Shown here: in pieces, positions 32,857 through 42,358 of the stretch | How positions within the stretch are numbered: the first letter of the stretch is position 1 | How the letters are laid out: each line of letters starts with the position of its first letter | DNA from: Tetrapyrgos nigripes | Lineage: Eukaryota > Basidiomycota > Agaricomycetes > Agaricales > Campanellaceae | Assembly: GCA_013368315.1 (NCBI GenBank) | Contig: JAACJM010000096.1 | Location: 1 to 64,000, forward strand | DNA length: 64,000 bases | Direction: 5' to 3' | Program-made: the position numbers and the translations under genes | Notes under the pieces: generated by a model | What the model saw: the letters and a program-made list of their open reading frames with translations, nothing else | Database searches by the model: none | What the model was told of the DNA's origin: nothing

Positions 32857-33870
32857 CTACTCAGGTCCCTGACTTTCTCGTGTTAATACGTGGTTCGTCG
32901 TATCGCTAATTGGAGATGGCATAAGGAAGGAGCCTCGTTCGTGGAATGCCATAGACAGATATTTTTTGAGCTGAGCATACACAGCTCCAATGAGGGAAGC
33001 ACTGTTATCTCTGTGGAGAAACTTACATTCAACTCCAGAGCAGTGGCAAGTCCTATGAAACCCTCCGCTTTAACGGCCTGAATGATTCAAGCATAGATAA
33101 ACGTCTATCCTTCAAGTTAGAAGGAGAACTATAGAACTTACAACTTGATATACGTGATCAACGAGGGTAGTCGCACAACCGAGGCCCTGATATTCTGGGT
33201 CAGTTGCAAGATTGTAGCACCACCAACGTTTTTTCTTCTCCTAGGCCAATCAGTCATTCGCCTGCAGTGAAAAGGGAAAGGGCAGAGGATACCTCATCCG
33301 TGAAAAGAGGTTCAGCATATTTTTGCGCAATTTCTGGGTACTATGACTTTGTCAGCGGTGCACGTACGCTGACAGAAAACTACGTACCGTATGCGTGTAC
33401 CAATATTTTACCTCAGGCTTCAACTTCGCAAAAAACTCGTCAAAACCAAGTTTGCGCTGTTCAGCACTGTAGAGGAGATCAACACGCGTGTAAGCGCCTA
33501 TACCTCTACCCGTCCCCCACTTACGTGCTAAAAATCGCTGTTTGCGGTTTAAACCAGAGCCCAAAAGAAACGATCTTTCCATTCTGAGTCTTGACAACGT
33601 AGACCTGGCCTTCTAACAAAGTAGCACGAATCATGGCTCGAGCTAGGTCTTCGGAGAGAGACCAATCGCCTCCGATCATCACTTCCCAAGGATTGTCTGT
33701 TTCACTTTCAAAAACTGTCCGTCCGTAGAATTGAGATACATCGACGCACCTTCTGCGTAAGCCTTCGTATTGATTTTAGTCAACGTGTCGATTTCCTGCT
33801 CTGTACGAAGACGATATTTAAGCAAGTGGTCAGCCTTGACGTCGTTCAATAGAAGAATGCTGACCTGACA
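32857..33870 (-). CDS. GNAT-family N-acetyltransferase
   Basis: A spliced gene for a GCN5-related acetyltransferase; the family moves acetyl from acetyl-CoA to an amine, substrate unknown here. Exons in order read DHLLKYRLRTEQEIDTL and INTKAYAE; then VFESETDNPWEVMIGGDWSL to GLWFKPQTAIFST; then AEQRKLGFDEFFAKLKPEV; YPEIAQKYAEPLFTDE; EKKKRWWCYNLATDPEYQGL with GCATTLVDHVY (motif A, QGLGCA, acetyl-CoA binding); AVKAEGFIGLATALELN; and a tail with FHERGSFLMPSP ending at TAG (32857-32859). All joins listed keep frame. One intron (33749-33715) is only 35 bp. The first exon is unclear: no ATG joins the frame cleanly above 33870, so the start may be off or lost. Confidence 0.72.
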
Positions 33871-34353
33871 TGGTATTGACCAGTTCCACTAGAAAGCTCA
33901 ACATACTTGCGCGCTGCGATCTACTGGTGATGATGGTCAAGAGTAGAAAAGCTGTCGAGTAGATATAGATAATCAGGTTTCTTCTCTTTTTCCCGCATCA
34001 TCATCAAGCCATGATGATCGGGAAGTTGAACAGCAGAATGGCAAGAAATTTTCAGCGGGCTCCTTCAGGTTGCTTTGATTTTGATGCACTCCTACTATGT
34101 ATCTCTCCGAAAGATACACCGGTGTTGTCTGTGTTGACCGAGATCTACTTGTCCGGTACGTACTTTTACGAGGTCCCTTTAGGGACTCGTTCTTACAAAC
34201 GCCGCGTTGCGGGTGGGCTATGCTTAAAGTATACACCGGCCACTACCGAAGTTTCTCACCAGCCACAGTTGAAACGCCCATCGAACGCCCATCGGCGTCT
34301 CTTCCGGGCCTCGTCATTGCCACGCGCTAGCGGTGGCCCACATTGCCCTCGTA
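33871..34353. other. Intergenic
   Basis: A 126-codon + strand ORF (34011-34391) runs into the MITE and shows no motif or splice signals; I do not take it as a gene. Nothing else seen. Confidence 0.4.
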
Positions 34354-34698
34354 CATCAGTAAAACCCCAGGTTTCTGGAACGGGTTGCTAGGTACTTGCA
34401 GCAGTCCAAAACAGCCGACCAGTCCGAGTCGCCGGCTACCAGCTAGGTCCGAATTTCCGCAAGTTCAAATTTCGGCTATTTTTGCTGGGTTCCCGAGTAT
34501 GCCAATCTTCGTACCCCAACTTCATACTGGCTCAGGGCTTCCAAAATGCAATAATGAACACTGAGGAATCATAATTACATAAAATAAACGCTGGGGAACG
34601 GGTGGAGAACAGCGTCGAAAATGGACCGAGCTTGCGGACCAGTCAAATAGCCGAAAATAGCCGAAAAAGTCCACCAGAAACTTGGGGTTTTCCTGATG
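34354..34698. mobile_element. 345-bp MITE with TA target duplication
   Basis: Ends are CATCAGTAAAACCCCAGGTT and its inverse (CCAGAAACTTGGGGTTTTCC then TGATG), matching in about 22 of 25 positions, with TA on both sides (34352-34353, 34699-34700). Subterminal parts also pair loosely (GGCTATTTT and AAAATAGCC). No ORF belongs to it. It ends only 56 bp before the next start codon, so it could supply promoter sequence. Confidence 0.8.
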
Positions 34699-34754
34699 TA
34701 CAGGATAATACTGGAACCCAGCGCTCGCCAGTAGTACCCTTGCATCTTTGCACG

Positions 34755-35795
34755 ATGATCTTCAAGCTACCCTCTCCTAGAAACAGACATTACGAAGCTC
34801 TAGCTAAAACTATTGACGATGTTCAATCTGATCCAGGTACGTAAAGTCCCAATTCCCTATGTACCATCGTTGCTCAGTAATCCCTTCCCAGTGAAATTCA
34901 AGCGACGAACGACACGGTGGTCAAGCATCCTGGCCGGTGTCACTTTGGCGATGTCATTCTTCAACTTAACCTTCATCCTCTACCATGCGATCGTTTCCAA
35001 CACCAATCCTCAATTTGAGCACGACCTACGAAAGCTGCAGTACAAAAGCACGTATATTGGTTTCGAATTACTGTACAGTACGAACAAATCGACGATGGTC
35101 CCAAATTATTCTACCGTCATCAACAAGCCACGATTTATCGGATACCGTGATGTTTCGAAGTCTTCACGGGGAAAGTCTCCGAATGTTACTCCATACTTGT
35201 ACAACAACGACCTCACTCCTGAGGGATATGTCCCTTCTGTGGAGCAAAGAGTTATCATTGGCAAAGAGGTGCGTTGATTTGCCTTCCTCGTTTCCATAAG
35301 TGTTCTGATCCTTTAACTTGCCTTTGACTTTCGTACTCAGATGTCTACAATCGTTCAATTTCGAGTGATTGATTGGGGTATGGAACGATGCAGGATCATC
35401 CTCAACGTACCTTCTCCGAACAGCACTACTTCGGACAAAAACGAGCTGCACGGTTCTACGGGTAGCATCGACGTCTGGGCTCTGGAGAATCAGGACCTAC
35501 CGGAACTACTCAGCCGTCCAGGTTCAGTCTTGAAGCTCGGTAGAACGAACGTCATTACGAAATTCCAGATAGCTGCGGGTCAAAAGGAATCATCATCCAT
35601 TTTCGATTGCCCATCCGCTACAAACGTCAACATCGAATTAGCTTGCTCGCCAGAGTCCTTATTCTGCGACTTCGATCTTTACCATCGCGGAACTAAACAT
35701 ACTAGTACGTCCCGCAAGCATTCTGCTCTCAAGCGCCTGCTGACTTCCACTATTTTTGGATAGTGTTCTACATTGAGCAAATACAATCGATCTAG
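34755..35795 (+). CDS. Single-pass membrane protein, possible But2-like C-terminal domain
   Basis: Four exons join in frame: ATG at 34755 to the GT at 34837 region; then a long exon to GAG at about 35270; then 35341-35704; then 35764-35795 ending FYIEQIQSI. Residues 1-40 are charged and cytosolic in character (KRRTTRWSS before the membrane). A hydrophobic helix follows (ILAGVTLAMSFFNLTFILYH). The outer part holds YIGFELLYS, YVPSVEQRVIIGKE and MSTIVQFRVIDWGMERCRI, the pattern I know from agaricomycete proteins with a But2 C-terminal-type beta domain, and Cys residues (FDCPS, ELACSPESLFCDFDLY). Function unknown. It is followed on the same strand by a UstYa-like gene. Confidence 0.7.
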
Positions 35796-36048
35796 ATTCC
35801 TGAACAACTGGACCGGAGGCATTTCATTACCTATCTGTAGTGATGTATCTAGCTTTCAGTGATACCGGTCTTTTGAAGATAGATAGCTTATAGCGGCTCC
35901 CTTCGATATATGTGGTGTCCTTCTGATCTCTAAAGATAATACAGAGGTGGAGCTGAGATATTTGCCGGAGGTCTGTGATGGAATGCATTACTACTTCATA
36001 ATCCACAACACTTCCTCTACAAGTCACCTACTGCCATCTTGCACTCCG

Positions 36049-36655
36049 ATGGCTACACTAAGCCCAAGACTATCTTGTATGATACTCATTTTGAATCTCA
36101 CCCTCTTCACAGTACTCGAGCATCGTATCTCAACCTTCAGCCACAGTGAGTTTCCAATACAACAATTATCTGGTTGCCCATTACACGTCGGCTTACACAT
36201 TCTCAGCTGAACCTGCTTGCATAGGAGACAGCAATACATGTATATGGCCGGTTGTTGGCAACGAGCTCGTTCTAATGTATATGGAAGAAACGACCCACTA
36301 TTCTTTGGATGACTCTCCAACCACTATGAACGAATGGAAGTCGCTTTTTCCTGGCGATGGCCTGATTCGCATAGGCGACAACCGAGAGATTTTCACCACT
36401 TCCATGTTTCACCAGCTACGCTGCTTGGACATTCTTAGGGCTCGCGTTGTAGAGGCTAGGAGGGCGAAGCAATCCGTTGTTCAGCCTATAGCGGATCCTT
36501 TGACGACTCATTGCATCAACTATCTGCGAGAAATTGTGCTTTGCAACATGGACTCTCATCTTTACGCTGTTGTGGGAGGAGTGCCTCATAATTACATCTG
36601 TCGGGATTGGGAACGGGTATATGAGGCACTAGAAAAGAATCAGCGAGAGGAATAG
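36049..36655 (+). CDS. UstYa-like (DUF3328) protein
   Basis: Two exons (36049-36145 and 36207-36655) join in frame over a 61-bp intron. The N-terminus is a membrane anchor or signal (RLSCMILILNLTLFTVLEH). The body shows the DUF3328 layout: ELVLMYMEETTHYSLDD, EWKSLFPGDGLIRIG, then the first motif as FHQLRC (family HQLHC, so the second His is Arg), and the second motif as THCINYLREIVLCNMDSHL (family HCxxYLRQxxxCxxDxT). It ends with a CRDWERVYEAL tail. UstYa proteins are oxidases that act on fungal RiPP precursor peptides in the secretory path. The Arg in the first motif may affect metal binding. Known members are often longer; a missing 5' exon is possible. Confidence 0.8.
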
Positions 36656-36916
36656 ACGATGCTCGGTGGAAACGGACACTCGGATGGGCATTTAGACTGT
36701 TCATCATGATGAGGTTGTTACAGATAATCCAACTACGGACCTTGTAGGGACTCTATCATCTTGTAATACTACTAACTCAGTACTATACCAGTGCGCCTGA
36801 GAGTAACTTGATAAGACGATTGCGTCAAGTCATTGCCCGGCACACAGACGAGGTCGGAAAGGGAATATACACTGACCTTCCAACCAGGTTACTTGGCTAG
36901 ATACCGAGGATGCTGG

Positions 36917-36924
36917 TATAAATA
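36917..36924 (+). promoter_or_regulatory. TATA box of the small secreted peptide gene
   Basis: TATAAATA lies 83 bp upstream of the ATG at 37007, with a pyrimidine-rich leader and a good Kozak-like context (AAAGTATGAA) at the start. Confidence 0.6.
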
Positions 36925-37006
36925 TTATGGCATGGACCGTATATACAGATTACAATCTTCAAGCTTCACCCACCTTCGACCAAGACACTCGCCGCCGCTA
37001 TAAAGT

Positions 37007-37235
37007 ATGAAAACCATCGTTATTGGACTTGCATCTCTGATCATTGCTGCCTTTGTCAACGCCACTCTTCTGATCTTGGACCAACGTACGATTCCGCTCG
37101 AAGAACTGGATGGTAAGCCGCATCTTGTTGATTATCGGGCCATGGCCTTTGACTTATCTTACTGCTATCCAAGCCGAGGAGATTGCAAAAGGTCCTCAAC
37201 CAGCCACCTTGTTTCTCAACAAGGAAGCAGACTGA
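37007..37235 (+). CDS. Small secreted peptide precursor, 55 residues
   Basis: Exon 1 (37007-37112) and exon 2 (37174-37235) join in frame over a 61-bp intron (GTAAGC...TCCAAG). The product starts MKTIVIGLASLIIAAFVNAT, a clear signal peptide with a likely cut after VNA, then about 36 residues (LLILDQRTIPLEELDAEEIA, KGPQPATLFLNKEAD). It has no Cys and no Kex2 dibasic site. Without splicing an 80-residue version reads through, less likely because intron signals are good. It lies between two UstYa-like genes, so it could be an oxidised RiPP substrate, or just a small secreted protein. No repeated core is seen, unlike most known dikaritin precursors. Confidence 0.55.
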
Positions 37236-38124
37236 ACAAAGGGAAATAATGTGAACACTTCTGTACGTGTCTATGAATAACTAGATACTCTGAATCTCAT
37301 TCTTCTTCCTTAGCGCCTATTTGCATCTAGCTTAGAAGATTGGGATGAGGAGGATGCATGATATTTTGACCGAGTATGCGATAGACTTATCGTTTGAAAT
37401 AGGAACTCGAAAAGTGTAGGCATGTAGCCCAGAGGAATGGAATTGTGAAAGACATTTGACACTGAGAACCACACTGAGAGTGAATAGTTGAATTGCAATC
37501 ATCCAAATACACCCACCGAGCATGTTATCCCGAACAGCCACCGATATGCACACTGGCCTAAGACCTGTTCATCGTGACTGCGGGCATCATGACCTTTCCG
37601 ACAAAAATCTTGTCTTTCATTTCCAATCTCACGCGGCGCACTTTGCGTTTGAAAAACATCTATGCAAGGTACGCAGTGTCAATGGATAAGGTTACATGCT
37701 TACAGCGCTTTCGGAAAACCTTGTCCGAAGCGAGTTTTGTGGCAAGTAATCAACTAAAATAATAATAATAATTCTCAAAAATAGAAGTGCTCTGACGTCG
37801 CGTATTCGAGCGCCCCCAGCTCCCCTCTCAGCACATTGGTAAAAAGAGTGTAGGGTTGCTGTAGACCGTGCTCGTACACATTCATGGTGATAGCTTGCGC
37901 GGTCATGACCTCAACTTTCAAGGACACTTCGAGCCATAATTGGAGAGAGCCGGTGACCCGTGGGCGGGCTCGGCAAAGAGAGATCTTTCCGTTTTGAGAA
38001 TTATCATTTTATTGCCACATGCCCACATCACAAAAGACAAGGTTTTCCGAAAACGTTGTATACATACTCCTGTATTCCACGCAACTCAAGAAAATATCCC
38101 AACACTTCTTTTGATGTAGTAAAG
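37236..38124. other. Intergenic with an imperfect inverted repeat
   Basis: No gene supported. Blocks at about 37695-37785 (TTTCGGAAAACCTTGTC ... AATAATTCTCAAAA) and 37985-38062 (inverse: TGAGAATTATCATTTTA ... GACAAGGTTTTCCGAAAA) are inverted copies some 200 bp apart, with gaps. It looks like a decayed foldback or MITE. Confidence 0.5.
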
Positions 38125-39336
38125 TCAAACGCGGGAGTCACTTATCCGAGTCCCTGGTTCCGACCTCAACGTTGTACGAGATAGATCAGCGGTACAAGTC
38201 TCGTTCAAGTCGGACACAACACCCAGCGTCGAGTCATTCGTAGTATTAGTGGCGAAGATAAGTCTGCTTGAATCAACGTCCGTCATGGTCTTCTTGGACC
38301 ACGCTTTGCCCAATGCCACACGGTGAATGATTAACAGAGGAGCAAGACCCTAAAATTTTGAGCATCAATCAGTCATATGCATCACAGGGATCACAATCGA
38401 AAAGATGGTTAACGCACAGCGTATCCGCCCCAGAATACAGATAATACAACATACACGATCACTGCTTTTCCGAGAAGCGCGGCGAAGATGATTCCGAGGA
38501 TACTGAAAGGTAAAGCAGATTCGACCAAGATTGCCACGAGACTGGTGTACACTTTGACTTCGGTGACTTCGGCCCTGAGGAGATCACGTCGAGTGATGAG
38601 AAGTCGTACGCAGATAAGGGCGGTCAGGATGACATTCAGGCCAGCGGTCAAGGAGACCCACGGGATGACGAAATTGACGGACTGTTGAGCAAAGATGCCA
38701 GAGCCAGGGATTGCGCTCTGCACTAGCGCCACGATTCCCATAGCTAATTATAAATAAGTATTAGTGTCGTCTGTAGGACATATAGTTTGGCATATTTACC
38801 GGCTGAGCCTAGGAACATTAGAAAAGGCAATGCCACTATGAGCGCATTAGAGTCACAGATGATGTAGCAACGGTACAGCTGAAAAGATGTCAGCACTGAT
38901 CCAAAGGAACTCATAGTATTTCTGGCGCACCAAAAAAGCATCTCCCATAAAGTTGGTAAGTAGAACGAAGACCGTCCCACCGAGGTTATTCCAGCTACTT
39001 CCGGTGCTATTGAAGTAGGCGACTGGGCCACCAGGAAAGTCTCTATGCTCGACCCACATCAATTGACCCGCGCCGGCCTGAGACGCTAATGCGAGCGTCT
39101 GAGAAAGTATGAGCAGAGAGATGTACACGATGAGGAGCAGTCTACTCGTGGATTGTGTATGATGTCCTCGAGCCAATAGATGTATCGTGTGGAATGCAAT
39201 GTACACTTCGAGACCTAATGCATGAATTCAGTTGAGACTTTGTGAGGAAAAACTGCAAAACATCACCATAAATGATCCCCGCCAAGATGTTCCCGATGTA
39301 GAGGCACCGCTCAAACAGCAACTGTGGGTCAATCAT
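38125..39336 (-). CDS. Seven-transmembrane protein, agaricomycete orphan family
   Basis: The ATG at 39336 opens MIDPQLLFERCLYIGNILAG. An intron (GTGATG...GCATTAG) joins IIYG to LEVYIAFHTIHLLARG in frame. Further helices are SRLLLIVYISLLILSQTLAL, NLGGTVFVLLTNFMGDAFLV, LYRCYIICDSNALIVALPFL, NFVIPWVSLTAGLNVILTAL and FSILGIIFAALLGKAVIVYV. Several short introns lie between (near 38885, 38750-38800, 38320-38410). The tail is polar (ALGKAWSKKTMTDVDSSR). This is the layout of the large 7-TM families of Agaricomycetes (G-protein-coupled-receptor-like, ligand unknown). Exact exon ends are only partly worked out. Confidence 0.75.
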
Positions 39337-39565
39337 ACGAGTCGGAAAGATTTGGGTGCCCGTGAAATATTAATGATAGTTCTAGTTCGGTCTCCTTATA
39401 ACCAAGTTATAGAGCGCCAATCTTTCGAATGATCATCTGTGTGGCATTCTGAGCGTTACGAACGGGTCTCCGCTTGATGGACTCCCAACATTTGGTCTTT
39501 ATCGGGATTCAATCTACCCAATCTTCTGAATACAAAACCGGCCGCGTTCGTATCACAAGCAAGAA
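39337..39565. promoter_or_regulatory. Divergent intergenic region between 7-TM and UstYa-like genes
   Basis: The two start codons face away from each other across 229 bp, so both promoters must lie here or overlap. No TATA box stands out. A shared regulator is possible. Confidence 0.35.
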
Positions 39566-40364
39566 ATGTTGGGCTCGAGCACCTTTCTGGCTTTCAGCCT
39601 CAGTTCAACGATCCTTGTTGCAATCTCTCTCCTTCGTACAAGCCTCATTCACAATTCAAAGGATTTATGGAGGATGCAAAAGACTGTATCAGTATTCAAC
39701 CAGTTCGAAGGGCTGAGATTCCTACCTTCAGATCAACGCCATTACTGTGAGTTGCCCTTCAAATCATTTCTGGATACTGAACACCCATGCTGCCATACAG
39801 CATACGAGGGAGAAGACTACCCTAACTTTGCGCCGATTCCATCACCAGGGTTCGCATTAATGTCTGTTGAAGAAACGGTGCACTATTCGCCATCAAATCC
39901 AACGAGCGTCGACGAATGGCTGTACAACTCACCTTGGGGAACAGGCACTATCCGGCTTGGACCACGTAACCGAACGTTCTACCTCTCAACATTCCACGAC
40001 CTGCACTGTCTGCGGAGGATGCATCTTGCTCTGATAGCGACACCTGATGATGACGGCGAGTGGTGGCATTTGCAGCATTGCTTCAATGTCCTTCGGCAGG
40101 CGGCTTTGTGCCAGGCTGATATGACTCTTGAAAAGGGGGATTTCGTTCAGAAAGACATCATGGTAGAGAGATATGAGCCGAGTCCACGAGTTTGTCGAGA
40201 TTGGGAGGCTGTATATGACACAGTTGGAATAGACTGGTTGAGATGGAGGCGGTACATTAAGACCACAAACTTGACGGGCTGGCAGCGATATTCGTTCTTG
40301 TAAGTCCATCGTCTTCGGTATGCGCATGTACTGACGTACCATCTCCAGCGAGGAAAGCGATTGA
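39566..40364 (+). CDS. UstYa-like (DUF3328) protein with canonical motifs
   Basis: ATG at 39566; an N-terminal hydrophobic segment (FLAFSLSSTILVAISLL) anchors it. I splice out 39747-39800 (GTGAGT...TACAG), which gives HYSYEGEDYP, the conserved Y-x-G-x-DYP block of the family, and 40300-40348 (GTAAGT...CTCCAG), which gives the end YSFFEESD. The core has MSVEETVHYSP, the first motif FHDLHC (HxxHC intact), and the second HCFNVLRQAALCQADMTLE, then CRDWEAVYD. All expected metal-binding residues are present, so this copy looks active. Family role: copper-type oxidases in cyclisation or hydroxylation of ribosomal peptides, in the secretory path. Substrate unknown; the peptide gene at 37007 is a candidate. 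Confidence 0.85.
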
Positions 40365-41177
40365 AAATCACTGCTCCTCGACGAGTTTGTGGTAATGACG
40401 GGATCAGGTAGGAACTGTAAGAGAATGAAAAAATAGTATCATGTACGTCGAGTAGAGATTGCAACGCACACATATTGTACAACAATGATTCGGAGACGGG
40501 CATGATTGAACTATGTATACTTACCTTTGTCAATCTTCAGATTGCACTTTGATGCGCTGTATCAAGGAGAGAGAAGAAAGTGTAAACTTTCTTTGTACAA
40601 CGCTGACTGTTGTCTTGTCTTTTGGTTGGTTTGGTTTGGTGTATGGGCTAAGGCCGCGCGCGGCGCAGGCCTTGGGCCCTGACGAGACTCCCTAAAGTAT
40701 TCGCGATTGGCTGCGAGGGTGGGATAGGCTATCACACGAGAGTTAGAGCCTGAAAAACGCGGATACCCTCTCATCAGGGCAATGGAGTATTATGTGAGGT
40801 GATGTGAGGTGATATGAAGGATGTATATTTTCAGCCTTTCGTTGTTGTAATAGATACTAAGGTATTGTGTGTGGAAAGCCGGAAGGCCTCGCTCTTAAGC
40901 GACTGTTCCGTCGGTGTCAGACCCCGGAAACTCTGATCCTTATATCATTACTCCGTAAAGTAATATCCAATGTAGCAGATAATTAGCCCGACTAATTTCT
41001 TTTCGGTAATTCGTATCAAGTCTCTAGGACTTGGCAAGCGTGCAAGGGAACACCTCTGGCCGCAGTGACGGTATAGGGAGCGGGAATTTCCTTTTAGGAT
41101 TCCACGGTTGGTGCGTATGAGATCCATCCCTTGATGAAGGCCTTGTGGGCCACCGCCTCGCGTGGCAATAACGAGGC
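40365..41177. other. Intergenic
   Basis: No gene supported. A GC-rich block (AAGGCCGCGCGCGGCGCAGG, about 40650) stands out from the AT-rich flank, and TGATGTGAGG is repeated near 40794-40815. Confidence 0.4.
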
Positions 41178-41699
41178 AATGTATCATAAAGATGAACAAT
41201 AGATGGACTGGGTGGATACCTTATACTCTTTAAAATGCCCTAGCTAAGTATCTTGGAAGTTGTAAGTATCAATATTGGGACAAGCAACGGATCAATGTAT
41301 CATAACTGGGTGGATACCTTATACTCTGTAGAACGCTGTAGCTAAGTATCTTGGAAGTTGTAAGTATCAGTATTGGGATGAGCAACAGATCAATGTATCA
41401 TAAAGATGAATAATAGATGGACTGGGCAGATACCTTATACTCTGTAAAATGCCATAGCTATGTAAGTATCTTGGAAGCTGTAAGTATCAGTATTGGGACA
41501 AACAACAGATCAATGTATCATAAAAATGAACAATAGATGGACTGGGTGGATACCTTATAGTCTGTAAAATGCTGTAGCTAAGTATCTTGGAAGTTATAAG
41601 TATCAGTATTGGGATGAGCAATGGATAAACATATCACAAAGATGAAAAATAGATGGACTGGGTGGATACTGTATACTCTGTAAAATGCCATAGTTATGG
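41178..41699. repeat. Minisatellite of about 116 bp, 4.6 copies
   Basis: Units start at about 41178, 41294, 41391, 41511 and 41627 (last one partial), each beginning CAATGTATCATAAAGATGAA and carrying GATGGACTGGGTGGATACC, then AGTATCTTGGAAGTTGTAAG. The second copy lacks about 22 bp. Copies are 85-95 percent alike by eye, so the array is fairly young compared with its surroundings. Confidence 0.9.
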
Positions 41700-42358
41700 G
41701 GAACAGAGGTTTAACATATTTTGTACACTGCAGTGTGTACTGCACTGCTGTCTGGTCTTGGTTCACCTCTCCTATCTTTGTCTGTCTTCAAGTTCATAGC
41801 TGGCATTGGATGTTTAACGTCTAACGGCTAGTTGCCTTTCCTCGACGACTTAACAAATGCATTATCATATTATCTATCTCCCTGTACTGCATGTCTGGAG
41901 CAAAGTATGTCACATCAGTCCTTCGTTCAAGTGTGCCATGGACCCATGCCTTTTTTTATGAATGCATCACCATTACGAGGCTGAAGAATGAGGCTGAGTT
42001 CTTTACACTTGATTGTTCCCGCTCTTCTTTCCAATTTTACCCACTTACACATTTGTCATTTGTTTGCCTACAACCTGTAGGCAAACAACCATGTCAGCGT
42101 CTTCAGTCTTTCTCTCTTCCCTCTTCCTTTCATTTACAGCTGTTTCGCTAAATATATGGAAAATCAAAAATTTTGTTTTTGCGATCAAGTGATGTCACCA
42201 AGTGGCAGCTCATTGGCAGTGTCTTTCACTGCATTGTCAGCTCACACATTAAGCTGTTATTTACTACAGAATGAGGTTACATTGACATTAAGTACACTAA
42301 GGCATTAGAACAAATTATTCTACAAGAGTAATCTACCAAGAAAAGAACTGCAATGTAT
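41700..42358. other. Intergenic, with a 12-bp-arm hairpin
   Basis: No gene supported. TGTTTGCCTACA (42061-42072), a 3-base loop ACC and TGTAGGCAAACA (42076-42087) form a perfect hairpin, without a T-run after it. Confidence 0.6.

Noticed and set aside
34011..34391. 126-codon + strand ORF
   Set aside because: It runs into the MITE at 34354, shows no domain or splice context, and its composition is that of intergenic DNA.
39566..40303. Reading the second UstYa-like gene as one uninterrupted ORF
   Set aside because: Splicing 39747-39800 produces the conserved HYSYEGEDYP block, and splicing 40300-40348 gives a proper end; the unspliced insert CELPFKSFLDTEHPCC has no family match.
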